From positions 107,278 to 166,359 of the forward strand of contig NZ_VLKG01000009.1 of the NCBI RefSeq assembly GCF_007830255.1: 59,082 nt of DNA, in the 5' to 3' direction. The notes under the pieces are model-generated. The model was not told where the DNA came from. It searched no databases and saw only the letters and a list, made by a program, of their open reading frames with translations. The position numbers were made by a program, and so were the translations under genes. How positions within the stretch are numbered: the first letter of the stretch is position 1; each line of letters opens with the position of its first letter. The DNA comes from Azomonas agilis. GTDB lineage: Bacteria; Pseudomonadota; Gammaproteobacteria; Pseudomonadales; Pseudomonadaceae. Below, piece after piece: positions 15,128 through 26,451 of the stretch.

Positions 15128-18100
15128 GGTTTTTTATCCGAGGGGGTCAGGTGTTCGAGTAAGGCTTCCAAGGCGCTGAAGCGCTCCTCGGGTTGCTCCA
15201 TAGGGATTTGGAATTTAAATAGGGTAGCGCCTTCCAACTTGTAGCGTTTGGGTTGCGTTTGGATCAGTTTTACCAGTACCAAGGGGTCAATACGGGTATT
15301 GGCACCGCATTCGATGCGTCCGCCTTGGGGGCCGGCATCAATTTTGAGGATGCCTAGCTGCTCGGCCTTCAGTTTGAGCTGAGTTTGACGGATCAGGTTC
15401 TTGGTCGGCTCGGGCAGTAAGCCAAAACGATCAATCATTTCCACTTGCAGCTCTCGCAGTGCTTCAGGGCTGTCCGCTGAGGCGATGCGCTTGTAGAGAA
15501 TCAGCCGCGCATGCACATCGGGCAGGTAGTCATCGGGAATCAGGGCCGGCAGCCGTAAGTTGACCTCAACGCCACCTTGCAGCGGCTGCTCCAGATTGGG
15601 TTGCTTGCCTTGGCGAATGGCTTCGGTAGCCTGTTCCAGCATTTCCATATACAGGGTAAAGCCCACGGCCTGAATCTGGCCGCTTTGGCCTTCGCCCAGC
15701 AATTCGCCTGCACCGCGAATTTCCAAGTCATGGGTCGCCAGCACAAAGCCGGTGCCGAGGTCTTGGGCGTTGGCGATGGCTTCCAGACGCTTTTGAGCGT
15801 CGTCGGTCATTTGATTACGCGCGGGGGTGAGCAGATAAGCATAGGCTTGGTGGTGGCTGCGGCCCACACGTCCGCGCAGCTGGTGCAGTTGTGCCAGACC
15901 AAACTTATCGGCACGCTCAATGATGATGGTGTTGGCGCTGGGCACGTCGATGCCAGTTTCGATAATGGTAGAGGCGACCAGCACGTTAAAGCGCTTGTGG
16001 TAAAAGTCGCTCATTACCTGTTCCAGCTCGCGCTCACGCAGCTGACCGTGACCGATGGCAATCCGTGCTTCGGGCACTAATTCGGCCAATTCGCGGGCGC
16101 ACTTGTCGATGGTCTTTACATCATTGTGCAGGTAGTAGACTTGCCCACCGCGCAACAGCTCGCGCAGTAAGGCTTCACGGATGATGGCCGGTTGCTGTTC
16201 CATGACAAAGGTGCGTACCGACAAGCGCCGCGCCGGTGGGGTGGCAATGATCGAGAGATCACGCATGCCAGACACCGCCATGTTCAGGGTACGCGGAATC
16301 GGTGTGGCGGTGAGGGTGAGAATGTCCACCTCGCTGCGTAGGTTTTTCAGCTGTTCCTTGTGACGCACGCCAAAGCGGTGTTCCTCGTCGATGATGGCCA
16401 AGCCCAGATTTTTAAACTGAATATCCGGCTGCAACAGCTTGTGGGTGCCGATCAGAATGTCGATTTGGCCCTCGGCGAGTTCTTGAGCGGCTTTTTCCAT
16501 TTCCTTGGCGGATTTGAATCGGCTCATCACCTCCACCCGCACCGGCCAGTCGGCAAAGCGGTCGCGGAAGCTGTTGTAGTGCTGCTGGGCGAGTAGGGTC
16601 GTCGGCACCAAAACCGCCACCTGTTTGCCATTGTGAGCGGCGATAAAGGCCGCACGCATGGCGACTTCGGTTTTGCCAAAGCCCACATCACCACATACCA
16701 AGCGATCCATGGGCTTACTGGACAGCATGTCGGCGCGTACGGCTTCAATAGCGGCTTGCTGATCCGGCGTTTCCTCAAAGGGGAAGGCTGCGCTGAAGGT
16801 AGCGTAATCGGCGCTTGGGTCGGTGAAAGCGAAACCTTTGCGTGCGGCACGGCGTGCATGGATGTCTAACAGCTCGGCGGCCACATCGCGTATTTGCTCG
16901 GCGGCTTTGCGGCGGGCTTTTTGCCATTGATCCGAGCCTAGGCGGTGCAACGGAGCTAAGGCATCGTCGCTGCCGGTATAGCGGGCAATCAGGTGCAGGT
17001 TGGCCACGGGTACGTAGAGCTTGGCTTGCTCGGCGTATTCCAGCATCAAAAACTCAGCCTGCTGGCCTTCGACTTCTAAGGTCGTCAAACCCTGATAGCG
17101 GCCCACACCGTGGTCGATGTGTACTACCGGTGCGCCTTCGCGCAGCTCAGTGAGGTTTTTGATGATGTTGTCGCTGGCATCGCGGGTTTTTTCCCTACGA
17201 CGGCGTTGCATCACCCGCTGCCCGAACAACTGGCTTTCGGTGATGACCGCGATCTGCTCCAGATGCAGCCCTTCATCCAGAGCGGCGATGCTGATGTTTA
17301 GCCGTTCGTTAGCCTCCAGAAAGCTGGGCCAGCTACTGAGGGTTTGCGGGCGTAGCTTGAGGCGGGCTAACAGCTCCAGCAAGGCTTCACGGCGGCCTGC
17401 AGATTCGGCGGTGAATAAAATGCGCCCCGGAAATTGGTCCAAAAACTGGCGCAGTGCTTGGAGCGGTTCTGTAGCGCGTGCATCTACTGAAAGATTGGGC
17501 AAGGGTTTTGCGGCAAAACGCAGGCTACTGGTGCGTTCAGGCTGATCCTGTGCTTCTAGGGTGACTTGAGGCCAGTGCTTTAACCGCGCAAAGCAGTCTT
17601 CAACCGCCAGAAATAGCTCGTTAGGAGGTAGCAGTGGCCGTTCTGGATCGTAGCGGCGATCTTCATAGCGGCGACGAACATCAGTCCAAAATTGCTGAGC
17701 CGCAGGTTCAATGCCGCTTAGAGCAAATACTTGAGTTTCTTGCGGCAAGTAGTCAAAAAGGGTGGCAGTATCATCGAAAAATAGCGGCAAATAGTATTCG
17801 ATACCCGCTGCAGTAATACCTGTGTTCAGGTCTTGATAGATGGGGCAGCGCCGGAAATCTACGTCAAAGCGCTCTCGAAAGCGACTGCGAAAGCCAGCAA
17901 TGGATTCGGGCGTTAGGGGAAACTCACGGGCCGGCAGCAGTCGAATACTTTCTACCTTGTCCACTGAGCGCTGATTTTCGGGGTCGAAGGTGCGCAGGCT
18001 ATCAATCTCATCGTCCAATAAATCAATGCGAAAGGGCAGTGCACTACCCATCGGGAATAAATCCAACAGAGCGCCGCGTACCGCAAACTCTCCATGCTCA

Positions 18101-18570
18101 TACACGGTTTCTACACAGCGATAGCCTGTAGCTTCTAAACGCTGGCGCATGCTGTCTAGGGACAGGCGCTGCCCTTGATTGAGCACCAAACTGGAGCCCA
18201 GTAGAAACGCCAGAGGCGCTAAGCGGTGCAGGGCCGTGGCAATGGGCACCACTAAAACTCCGTGTTTCAGCTCCGGGAGCTGATACAGACTAGCAATGCG
18301 CCGAGAAATAATATCCTGATGGGGAGAAAATAAATCGTAAGGCAGGGTTTCCCAGTCTGGAAATTGCAATACAGGTAACGCAGGGGCAAAAAAGCTGATT
18401 TCTTGTTCCAGTCGCTCAGCCGTTTGGGTGTCGGGGGTGAGCACTAGGGTAAAGCGACGAGCGGCAGAGGCCGCCTCTGCAATAGCCAAGCTCAGGGTTG
18501 AACCGGGTAGATTGCTCCAGTGTTGTCGCTGGGAATGGGTGGCCGTGGGGGGCAAAGGCAGGACAGACAC
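15124..18570 (-). CDS. mfd: Transcription-repair coupling factor Mfd
   Basis: A 1148-residue DNA translocase that releases stalled RNA polymerase from DNA and recruits UvrA for nucleotide excision repair. The UvrB-like N-terminal part includes FPDWETLPYD and RGALLDLFP; the RNA-polymerase-interacting domain starts at GAPVVHIDHGVGRYQGL. The RecG-like motor has Walker A GDVGFGKT with Lys633, DEEH box IIDEEHRFG, TATPIPRTL and the Q/R-rich motif VI LHQLRGRVGRS. The C-terminal regulatory domain is complete. Length is normal and no broken motif was seen. It is divergent from gap with a 186-base intergenic space. Several open frames opposite it are shadows. Confidence 0.98.
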   Translation of the reverse strand: MSVLPLPPTATHSQRQHWSNLPGSTLSLAIAEAASAARRFTLVLTPDTQTAERLEQEISFFAPALPVLQFPDWETLPYDLFSPHQDIISRRIASLYQLPELKHGVLVVPIATALHRLAPLAFLLGSSLVLNQGQRLSLDSMRQRLEATGYRCVETVYEHGEFAVRGALLDLFPMGSALPFRIDLLDDEIDSLRTFDPENQRSVDKVESIRLLPAREFPLTPESIAGFRSRFRERFDVDFRRCPIYQDLNTGITAAGIEYYLPLFFDDTATLFDYLPQETQVFALSGIEPAAQQFWTDVRRRYEDRRYDPERPLLPPNELFLAVEDCFARLKHWPQVTLEAQDQPERTSSLRFAAKPLPNLSVDARATEPLQALRQFLDQFPGRILFTAESAGRREALLELLARLKLRPQTLSSWPSFLEANERLNISIAALDEGLHLEQIAVITESQLFGQRVMQRRRREKTRDASDNIIKNLTELREGAPVVHIDHGVGRYQGLTTLEVEGQQAEFLMLEYAEQAKLYVPVANLHLIARYTGSDDALAPLHRLGSDQWQKARRKAAEQIRDVAAELLDIHARRAARKGFAFTDPSADYATFSAAFPFEETPDQQAAIEAVRADMLSSKPMDRLVCGDVGFGKTEVAMRAAFIAAHNGKQVAVLVPTTLLAQQHYNSFRDRFADWPVRVEVMSRFKSAKEMEKAAQELAEGQIDILIGTHKLLQPDIQFKNLGLAIIDEEHRFGVRHKEQLKNLRSEVDILTLTATPIPRTLNMAVSGMRDLSIIATPPARRLSVRTFVMEQQPAIIREALLRELLRGGQVYYLHNDVKTIDKCARELAELVPEARIAIGHGQLRERELEQVMSDFYHKRFNVLVASTIIETGIDVPSANTIIIERADKFGLAQLHQLRGRVGRSHHQAYAYLLTPARNQMTDDAQKRLEAIANAQDLGTGFVLATHDLEIRGAGELLGEGQSGQIQAVGFTLYMEMLEQATEAIRQGKQPNLEQPLQGGVEVNLRLPALIPDDYLPDVHARLILYKRIASADSPEALRELQVEMIDRFGLLPEPTKNLIRQTQLKLKAEQLGILKIDAGPQGGRIECGANTRIDPLVLVKLIQTQPKRYKLEGATLFKFQIPMEQPEERFSALEALLEHLTPSDKKP

Positions 18571-18682
18571 GGTAGAAAGAGGCTCCCAAGAAGAGGCAGA
18601 AAGGATACCAAGGATTGTAACGAGCTGATGAGGGAACTGTCAGTGTTTGCATCTGTCCCTGTCATAGCCTTTAGCGCTTGGA

Positions 18683-18711
18683 TTGTCGCCTGAGCGAGAG
18701 CTCGTCATAAT
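18683..18711 (+). promoter_or_regulatory. Candidate sigma-70 promoter for gap
   Basis: TTGTCG at 18683-18688 and CATAAT at 18706-18711 are separated by 17 bases. Each matches the consensus at 4 and 5 of 6 positions. The pair lies 46 bases upstream of the gap start, pointing at it. Confidence 0.55.
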
Positions 18712-18756
18712 GTAGCCCTTTTTTCTTGTACCTACATCCTGTGGAAGGAACTGCCC

Positions 18757-20205
18757 GTGACCCAGAAGCCCGACCAGTGTCTTGGAGAGTGGATTGATCG
18801 TGAAGCCCTTGCTGAGGCAATGATTCCTCTGATCGGCCAGCTCTACCGTAACAATAACGTGGTGACCTCTATTTACGGTCGCGGTCTGATTAATCGCTCA
18901 GTGATTGCGATTTTGAAGGCGCACCGTTTTGCCCGTCACCTTCAGGCTGAGAACGAAGACCTGTCCGTACACGACACCTTCCAGATCCTCAAAACCATGA
19001 GTGAACTGAATCTGGGAGCCGCTTCTGTCGATCTTGGTAAGTTACTGGCCAAGTTTAAAGCTAAAGCCTCCGGTCAATCTTTAGAGCAATTTGTGCGTGA
19101 AGAATTGGCCGAAGTGACGGATAAACGCCACGCCAATACTCGTAAAGGCACTGATGTGGTGCTGTACGGATTTGGTCGTATCGGTCGTTTGCTGGCGCGC
19201 ATCCTGATTGAAAAAACCGGTGGTGGTGATGGTCTGCGTTTGCGCGCCATCGTGGTACGCAAAAGCTCGGAGGACGATCTGTCCAAGCGTGCTAGCCTGC
19301 TGCGTCGTGACTCCGTACATGGCCCCTTCAATGGCACCATTACCATTGATGAAGAGAACAAAACCATCACCGCCAATGGCAACCTGATTCAGGTGATCTA
19401 CTCAAATGATCCTTCGACGGTAGATTACACTCAGTACGGCATTGAAAACGCGCTAGTGGTGGATAACACCGGTAAGTGGCGTGATGCTGAAGGCTTAAGC
19501 CAGCATCTGAAGTGCCCAGGCGCTGCGCGTGTGATTCTGACTGCACCGGGTAAGGGCGCGCTGAAGAACATCGTGCATGGCATTAACCACAAGGAAATCA
19601 CCGACGAAGACAAAATCATCTCAGCGGCTTCTTGCACCACGAACGCCATCGTTCCGGTACTGAAAGCTGTTAATGATCAGTACGGTATCGTGCATGGTCA
19701 TGTGGAAACTGTGCATTCTTACACCAACGACCAAAATCTGATCGACAACTTCCACAAAGGCAGTCGTCGGGGTCGTAGCGCGCCTTTGAACATGGTAATC
19801 ACCGAAACCGGTGCGGCCACTGCGGCTGCCAAAGCCTTGCCGGTGCTAAAAGGCAAGTTGACTGGCAACGCTATTCGCGTGCCTACGCCCAACGTCTCCA
19901 TGGCCATCCTCAACCTGACCTTGGAGAAAGCTACTACTCGTGAAGAAATCAACGAGTACCTGCGCCAAACCGCCATGTACTCTGAGCTGCAAAAGCAGAT
20001 CGACTTTGTGAACTCTTCCGAAGTGGTGTCTACCGACTTCGTGGGCTCGCGCCACGCGGGTGTGGTGGATGCTGAGGCCACCATCTGTAACGATAATCGT
20101 GTAGTGCTCTATGTATGGTACGACAACGAGTTTGGTTATAGCTGCCAAGTGGTTCGTGTGATGGAAGAAGTATCAGGGGTTCAGGCACCGGCGTTCCCAA
20201 ACTGA
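18757..20205 (+). CDS. gap: Glyceraldehyde-3-phosphate dehydrogenase, long N-terminal form
   Basis: Catalyses NAD(P)-dependent oxidation and phosphorylation of glyceraldehyde-3-phosphate. The protein has 482 residues, about 140 more than the classical enzyme: a helical N-terminal extension of roughly 130 residues precedes the Rossmann motif VVLYGFGRIGRLLAR (134-148). The catalytic cysteine is Cys293 in SAASCTTNAIVP. The same long form sits beside mfd in Pseudomonas, so this is not a fusion artefact. The start is GTG at 18757 with AAGGA about 9 bases upstream. The extension has no domain that I recognise. Whether it runs in glycolysis or gluconeogenesis cannot be told. A terminator follows. 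Confidence 0.95.
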   Translation: MTQKPDQCLGEWIDREALAEAMIPLIGQLYRNNNVVTSIYGRGLINRSVIAILKAHRFARHLQAENEDLSVHDTFQILKTMSELNLGAASVDLGKLLAKFKAKASGQSLEQFVREELAEVTDKRHANTRKGTDVVLYGFGRIGRLLARILIEKTGGGDGLRLRAIVVRKSSEDDLSKRASLLRRDSVHGPFNGTITIDEENKTITANGNLIQVIYSNDPSTVDYTQYGIENALVVDNTGKWRDAEGLSQHLKCPGAARVILTAPGKGALKNIVHGINHKEITDEDKIISAASCTTNAIVPVLKAVNDQYGIVHGHVETVHSYTNDQNLIDNFHKGSRRGRSAPLNMVITETGAATAAAKALPVLKGKLTGNAIRVPTPNVSMAILNLTLEKATTREEINEYLRQTAMYSELQKQIDFVNSSEVVSTDFVGSRHAGVVDAEATICNDNRVVLYVWYDNEFGYSCQVVRVMEEVSGVQAPAFPN

Positions 20206-20230
20206 TTTAAATCAAGCTTCTTTAAGAAAA

Positions 20231-20262
20231 AACTCATTTCTTAGCCGGAAATGGGTTTTTTT
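20231..20262 (+). terminator. Rho-independent terminator after gap
   Basis: A 10-bp stem with one G-T pair (AACTCATTTC at 20231-20240, GAAATGGGTT at 20248-20257), 7-base loop, and a run of seven Ts overlapping the arm. It lies 26 bases past the stop. Bases 20263-20410 after it hold nothing I could identify. Confidence 0.88.
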
Positions 20263-20410
20263 ATGGGCTTGGATACATCTTGTTGAAACCAAGGGGCCAC
20301 AAAAAGATTGCAATCTTCTATCATGCACCCGCTTTTGAGGTTAGAGGGTGACAATGTGTTTCGAGCAGTTTGAGTAATCGATAACCCGTTGTAATGAAGA
20401 GCAATATCAG

Positions 20411-20439
20411 TGGCCAGTCTAGGCGACGACCTCTATAAT
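20411..20439 (+). promoter_or_regulatory. Candidate promoter for the nqr operon
   Basis: A perfect -10 box, TATAAT at 20434-20439, has TGGCCA at 20411-20416 seventeen bases upstream as a weaker -35. Transcription would begin near 20446 and give a leader of about 125 bases before nqrA. No operator or riboswitch fold was recognised in the leader. Confidence 0.55.
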
Positions 20440-20559
20440 CAGGCGATTTTTTGGCTAGGCTATGCGACTTTATACCGCACTTTGGATATAAAGCCAGCCT
20501 ATTGATGGCTGATAGCGCTTTTGATTCCAGTAGCCGAAATAGCTTTTTCCATCAGTTAA

Positions 20560-21927
<1,368 letters not shown>

Positions 21928-21929
21928 TC

Positions 21930-23141
21930 GTGTTGCGTTTCCTCTTCGATAAAATCGAGCATCACTTTGAAAAAGGTGGTCGTTGCGAGAAGTGGTACCC
22001 TCTGTACGAAGCCATTGATACCTTCTTGTATCGTCCAAGCAGCGTGACCAAAACCACCGCCCATGTGCGTGATGGCATTGATCTTAAGCGCATGATGATT
22101 TTGGTATGGCTGTGTACTTTCCCGGCCATGTTTTTTGGTATGTGGAACACGGGCTATCAAGCCAACCTGATCTTCGCGCACACTCCTGACCTGTTGGCTG
22201 CCCAAGAAGGCTGGCGTTTTGCATTGCTGAGTCAGTGGGGGATTGGTTTTGATCCTGCCAACTGTTGGGCAAACTTTGTTCAGGGTGCGCTGTACTTCCT
22301 ACCAATTTATGCCGTGACCTTTATTGTTGGCGGCTTTTGGGAAGTGCTGTTTGCTATGGTGCGTCGCCATGAAGTCAACGAAGGCTTCTTCGTGACCTCC
22401 GTGCTGTTTGCCTTGATTCTGCCGCCGAGCATTCCTCTGTGGCAGGTAGCTCTGGGTATCAGCTTCGGCGTGGTTCTGGGTAAAGAAGTCTTTGGCGGTA
22501 CCGGCAAAAACTTCCTCAACCCTGCGCTGACCGGTCGTGCTTTCCTGTTCTTTGCCTACCCTGCGCAAATGTCCGGCGATGCCGTTTGGACAGCCGTGGA
22601 TGGTTTCAGCGGTGCAACGGCGCTGAGTCAAGCCTTTAGCGGTGGCATGGAGCAAGTAGCTGCCAGTGGCATCACTTGGTGGAGCTCCTTCTTCGGTACC
22701 ATCCAAGGTTCCATTGGTGAAACCAGTACGTTGGCCATTCTATTGGGTGGTGCAGTACTGCTGCTGACTAAGATCGCTTCGTGGCGCATCGTCAGTGGTG
22801 TCATGATCGGTATGGTGGTGCTAAGCACTCTGTTCAATATCCTAGGCTCCGATACCAACCCCATGTTTGGTATGCCTTGGTATTGGCACTTGGTTGTGGG
22901 TGGTTTTGCCTTTGGCATGATCTTCATGGCGACTGATCCTGTGTCCGCCTCCATGACTAATACCGGTAAATGGATGTTTGGCATTCTGATCGGCGTGATG
23001 GTAGTGCTGATTCGTGTGGTCAACCCAGCTTTCCCTGAGGGTATGATGTTGGCCATTCTGTTTGCCAACCTGTGCGCCCCGACCATTGACCACTTTGTAG
23101 TTCAGGCCAATATCAAGCGGAGGCTGGCACGCAATGTCTAG
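21930..23141 (+). CDS. nqrB: Na+-translocating NADH:quinone reductase subunit B
   Basis: Membrane subunit with about ten helices that carries riboflavin and a covalently bound FMN. The flavinylation motif is SGAT with Thr230 in [11 protein letters not shown], the target of the ApbE enzyme encoded downstream. The GTG at 21930 is preferred because AAGGAGG ends 7 bases before it; the in-frame TTG at 21924 is too close. The protein then starts [13 protein letters not shown], in line with relatives, and has 403 residues. It begins 2 bases after the nqrA stop, so the two are translationally coupled. It overlaps nqrC by 8 bases. Confidence 0.97.
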   Translation: MLRFLFDKIEHHFEKGGRCEKWYPLYEAIDTFLYRPSSVTKTTAHVRDGIDLKRMMILVWLCTFPAMFFGMWNTGYQANLIFAHTPDLLAAQEGWRFALLSQWGIGFDPANCWANFVQGALYFLPIYAVTFIVGGFWEVLFAMVRRHEVNEGFFVTSVLFALILPPSIPLWQVALGISFGVVLGKEVFGGTGKNFLNPALTGRAFLFFAYPAQMSGDAVWTAVDGFSGATALSQAFSGGMEQVAASGITWWSSFFGTIQGSIGETSTLAILLGGAVLLLTKIASWRIVSGVMIGMVVLSTLFNILGSDTNPMFGMPWYWHLVVGGFAFGMIFMATDPVSASMTNTGKWMFGILIGVMVVLIRVVNPAFPEGMMLAILFANLCAPTIDHFVVQANIKRRLARNV

Positions 23142-23922
23142 TCAGAAAGAGTCTGTTGTTCGTACTCTGGCAGTCGCGCTTTCGGTCTGTCTGGTATGTT
23201 CTATCTTTGTTGCGGGTGCTGCGGTAGCCCTGCGTCCGATTCAGGTGGAAAACCGCCAGTTGGATAAGCAGCGCAGTATTCTAGCTATTGCCGGTATTGG
23301 TGATTCGGACTTATCCGGTCGTGAGGTCAAAGAGCTGTTCGGCCAGCGCATTGTAGCGCGTCTGGTGGATTTGAAGACTGGAAAGTTCAGCGATGCTTTT
23401 GATCCCAAAACCTTTGATGCAGCGGCTTCTGCTAAAGATCCCAAATTATCTCAGGTATTGCCAGGCGAGCAAGACATCGCCTCTATCAAGCGCCGCGAGC
23501 AATACAGCGTGGTGTATATGGTAGAAACCAATGGCAAGCTGGATACGCTGATTCTGCCAATTCGCGGCTATGGTCTTTGGTCTACCCTGTATGGCTTTTT
23601 GGCGGTTAAAGGAGACTTGGACACTATTGTTGGCTTAGGTTTCTATCAGCATGGCGAAACCCCCGGCTTGGGTGGTGAAGTGGACAATCCCAAGTGGCGT
23701 GCTCTGTGGGTGAACAAAAAGCTGTTTGCTGAGCAAGGCAATTTGGCCGTGCAGATCGTCAAAGGCAACGTAGACCCACAAAGCCCAAAAGCAGTTCATC
23801 AGGTTGATGGTTTAGCGGGCGCTACGCTGACCAGTAATGGTGTGAATAACCTGTTGCACTTCTGGCTGGGCGAGAACGGCTTTGGCCCATTTATCGCTAA
23901 ACTGCGTGCTGGGGAGGCTTGA
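23134..23922 (+). CDS. nqrC: Na+-translocating NADH:quinone reductase subunit C
   Basis: A 262-residue subunit with one N-terminal transmembrane helix (about 12-35) and a periplasmic FMN domain. The second flavinylation site is visible as Thr231 in [13 protein letters not shown], matching the SGAT-like motif that ApbE modifies. [16 protein letters not shown] is also a family signature. The gene overlaps nqrB by 8 bases. NqrC passes electrons between the other flavins of the complex. Confidence 0.97.
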   Translation: MSSQKESVVRTLAVALSVCLVCSIFVAGAAVALRPIQVENRQLDKQRSILAIAGIGDSDLSGREVKELFGQRIVARLVDLKTGKFSDAFDPKTFDAAASAKDPKLSQVLPGEQDIASIKRREQYSVVYMVETNGKLDTLILPIRGYGLWSTLYGFLAVKGDLDTIVGLGFYQHGETPGLGGEVDNPKWRALWVNKKLFAEQGNLAVQIVKGNVDPQSPKAVHQVDGLAGATLTSNGVNNLLHFWLGENGFGPFIAKLRAGEA

Positions 23923-23924
23923 TC

Positions 23925-24596
23925 ATGGCGGCACAACCTAGTGTTCGGGAAGTTTTGCTAAACCCGATCCTCAATAACAACCCCATTGGTTTGCAGATTC
24001 TGGGTATCTGTTCGGCTCTGGCCGTTACCTCGAACCTAAAAACCGCTTTGGTGATGTCCATTGCTCTGACGCTGGTTACCGGCTGCTCAAGCATGTTCAT
24101 TTCCATGATCCGCTCCCAGATCCCAAGCTCCATCCGCATGATTGTGCAGATGGTGATTATTGCTTCCTTGGTTATTGTGGTGGATCAGCTACTCAAAGCC
24201 TTTGCCTTCAGTTTGTCTAAACAGTTGTCGGTGTTTGTGGGGCTGATCATTACCAACTGTATCGTGATGGGTCGCGCTGAAGCCTTCGCGATGCAAAACC
24301 CTCCACTGCTGTCGTTCTATGACGGTATTGGTAACGGTCTGGGCTACAGCGTCATGCTGATCGTATTGGGCGTGATTCGTGAACTGTTTGGGGCCGGTAA
24401 GCTGTTAGGTATGACCATTATCCCAACGGTGAATGATGGTGGCTGGTATATCGCCAATGGCTTACTGCTGCTGCCTCCTTCTGCGTTTTTCTTGATTGGC
24501 CTGATTATTTGGGGACTTCGTACCTACAAAAAAGATCAGGTAGAGCAGCCTGCGTATCGTTTGGCTCCACAGGTTTCTGATAAGGAGGCTCACTAA
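23925..24596 (+). CDS. nqrD: Na+-translocating NADH:quinone reductase subunit D
   Basis: A small integral membrane subunit, 223 residues and about six helices, related to NqrE and to RnfE. The stretch [17 protein letters not shown] with its conserved Cys belongs to the pair of cysteines that NqrD and NqrE use to hold an iron centre between them. ATG 23925 is chosen because GGGGAGG lies 7 bases upstream; an in-frame TTG two codons earlier lacks proper spacing. It follows nqrC by 2 bases. Confidence 0.96.
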   Translation: MAAQPSVREVLLNPILNNNPIGLQILGICSALAVTSNLKTALVMSIALTLVTGCSSMFISMIRSQIPSSIRMIVQMVIIASLVIVVDQLLKAFAFSLSKQLSVFVGLIITNCIVMGRAEAFAMQNPPLLSFYDGIGNGLGYSVMLIVLGVIRELFGAGKLLGMTIIPTVNDGGWYIANGLLLLPPSAFFLIGLIIWGLRTYKKDQVEQPAYRLAPQVSDKEAH

Positions 24597-24598
24597 TA

Positions 24599-25207
24599 AT
24601 GGAGCATTACATCAGTCTGTTTGTCCGGGCTGTGTTCATTGAGAACATGGCTCTGGCCTTCTTCTTGGGCATGTGTACTTTCATTGCCATTTCCAAGAAG
24701 GTAGAAACGGCCATTGGTCTGGGTATTGCGGTAATCGTGGTGCAAACTATTACTGTACCGGCCAACAACCTGCTCTATACCTATCTGTTGAAAGAGGGTG
24801 CATTGGCTTGGGCTGGTTATCCTGAGTTAGACCTGAGCTTCTTAGGCCTTCTGAGCTACATTGGCGTGATCGCTGCGATCGTTCAGATTTTGGAAATGCT
24901 GCTGGATAAGTACGTTCCAAGCCTGTACAACGCCTTGGGTGTATTCCTGCCGCTGATTACGGTGAACTGCGCCATCATGGCCGGTTCGTTGTTCATGGTA
25001 GAGCGCGACTACAATCTGGCCGAAAGTACCGTATATGGTGTAGGTTCTGGCGCTTCTTGGGCACTGGCTATCGTATTGCTGGCCGGTATTCGGGAAAAGC
25101 TCAAATACAGTGATGTTCCTGCGGGTCTGCAAGGCTTGGGCATTACTTTTATTACTATTGGCCTGATGTCCATGGGCTTCATGTCATTCTCTGGCGTACA
25201 GCTGTAA
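24599..25207 (+). CDS. nqrE: Na+-translocating NADH:quinone reductase subunit E
   Basis: A 202-residue membrane protein with six helices, homologous to NqrD and placed opposite to it in the membrane. The family opening [28 protein letters not shown] carries one of the cysteines for the NqrD/E iron centre; the other is in [19 protein letters not shown] lies 10 bases before the ATG. It starts 2 bases after the nqrD stop. Confidence 0.96.
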   Translation: MEHYISLFVRAVFIENMALAFFLGMCTFIAISKKVETAIGLGIAVIVVQTITVPANNLLYTYLLKEGALAWAGYPELDLSFLGLLSYIGVIAAIVQILEMLLDKYVPSLYNALGVFLPLITVNCAIMAGSLFMVERDYNLAESTVYGVGSGASWALAIVLLAGIREKLKYSDVPAGLQGLGITFITIGLMSMGFMSFSGVQL

Positions 25208-25222
25208 GGACGGGAGGAATAG

Positions 25223-26446
25223 ATGAATAGCGAAATCCTTCTCGCCATCGGCATGTTTACCGCCATTGTACTGGCGCTGGTGGTGATCATTTTGATCGCC
25301 CGTGCGGTACTGGTGTCCAGCGGTGACGTGAAGATCGAGATCAACGGCGAGAAAACCATTACGGTTCCTGCTGGCGGAAAATTGCTGCAAACTTTAGCAG
25401 CCAACAATATCTTTCTATCCTCTGCTTGCGGTGGCGGTGGTACCTGTGCTCAGTGCAAGTGCCAAGTGCATTCCGGTGGTGGTGAAATGCTGCCGACTGA
25501 GGAGTCGCACTTTACTAAGCGCGATGCTAAAGCGGGTTGGCGTTTATCCTGCCAAACGCCTGTGAAGCAGGATATGAAGATCGAAGTCCCAGAAGAAGTC
25601 TTCGGCGTGAAGAAGTGGGAATGCACGGTTGAGTCCAACCTCAACGTGGCCACCTTCATCAAAGAACTGACCCTGCGTCTGCCGGATGGCGAGAGCGTGG
25701 ACTTCCGTGCCGGTGGCTATGTGCAGTTGGAGTGCCCACCGCACGAAGTCCACTACAAAGACTTCGATATTCAGCCGGAATACCGTGGAGACTGGGACAA
25801 GTTCAACCTGTGGCGCTATGTGTCTAAGGTAGACGAGACCACTATCCGCGCTTACTCCATGGCGAACTACCCCGAAGAAAAAGGCATCGTGAAGTTCAAT
25901 ATTCGTATTGCTTCGCCACCGCCCGGACGGGATGACGTGCCAGCCGGTAAGATGTCTTCCTTCGTGTTCAGCCTGAAGCCCGGTGACAAGATCACCGTGT
26001 ACGGGCCATTCGGTGAGTTCTTCGCCCGCGACACCCAAAATGAGATGGTCTTCATCGGTGGTGGTGCGGGTATGGCTCCCATGCGCTCGCACATCTTCGA
26101 TCAGCTCAAGCGTCTGAACTCTAAGCGTAAAATCAGCTTCTGGTACGGTGCGCGTTCTCTGCGTGAAGCCTTCTATGTGGAAGAGTTCGATCAGCTAGCG
26201 GCGGAGAACCCAAATTTCACTTGGCATCTGGCGCTGTCTGATCCTCAACCCGAGGATAACTGGACGGGTTATACGGGCTTTATTCACAACGTACTGTTGG
26301 ATAACTATCTGAAAGACCATCCGGCACCTGAAGATTGCGAGTTCTACATGTGCGGCCCGCCCATGATGAACGCTGCGGTCATTAAGATGCTGCTTGATCT
26401 GGGTGTGGAGCGGGAAAATATCCTGCTCGACGACTTCGGCGGCTAG
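25223..26446 (+). CDS. nqrF: Na+-translocating NADH:quinone reductase subunit F (NADH input)
   Basis: The entry subunit: binds NADH, FAD and a [2Fe-2S] cluster. An N-terminal helix (about 5-30) anchors it. The ferredoxin domain has Cys69, Cys75, Cys78 and Cys110. The FAD motif [11 protein letters not shown] and the NADH part with [17 protein letters not shown] follow; the C-terminus [18 protein letters not shown] and DDFGG is typical. The 407-residue length is normal. A GGGAGG ribosome-binding site lies 7 bases before the ATG. Confidence 0.98.
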   Translation: MNSEILLAIGMFTAIVLALVVIILIARAVLVSSGDVKIEINGEKTITVPAGGKLLQTLAANNIFLSSACGGGGTCAQCKCQVHSGGGEMLPTEESHFTKRDAKAGWRLSCQTPVKQDMKIEVPEEVFGVKKWECTVESNLNVATFIKELTLRLPDGESVDFRAGGYVQLECPPHEVHYKDFDIQPEYRGDWDKFNLWRYVSKVDETTIRAYSMANYPEEKGIVKFNIRIASPPPGRDDVPAGKMSSFVFSLKPGDKITVYGPFGEFFARDTQNEMVFIGGGAGMAPMRSHIFDQLKRLNSKRKISFWYGARSLREAFYVEEFDQLAAENPNFTWHLALSDPQPEDNWTGYTGFIHNVLLDNYLKDHPAPEDCEFYMCGPPMMNAAVIKMLLDLGVERENILLDDFGG

Positions 26447-26451
26447 GCTCC

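Noticed and set aside
15540-17816. Several open frames on the + strand opposite mfd and on its other minus frames
   Set aside because: They are shadows of the strongly coding mfd sequence; none has a ribosome-binding site or family motif.
18757-19170. GAPDH N-terminal extension as a gene fusion
   Set aside because: The same long form next to mfd is, to my knowledge, standard in Pseudomonas.
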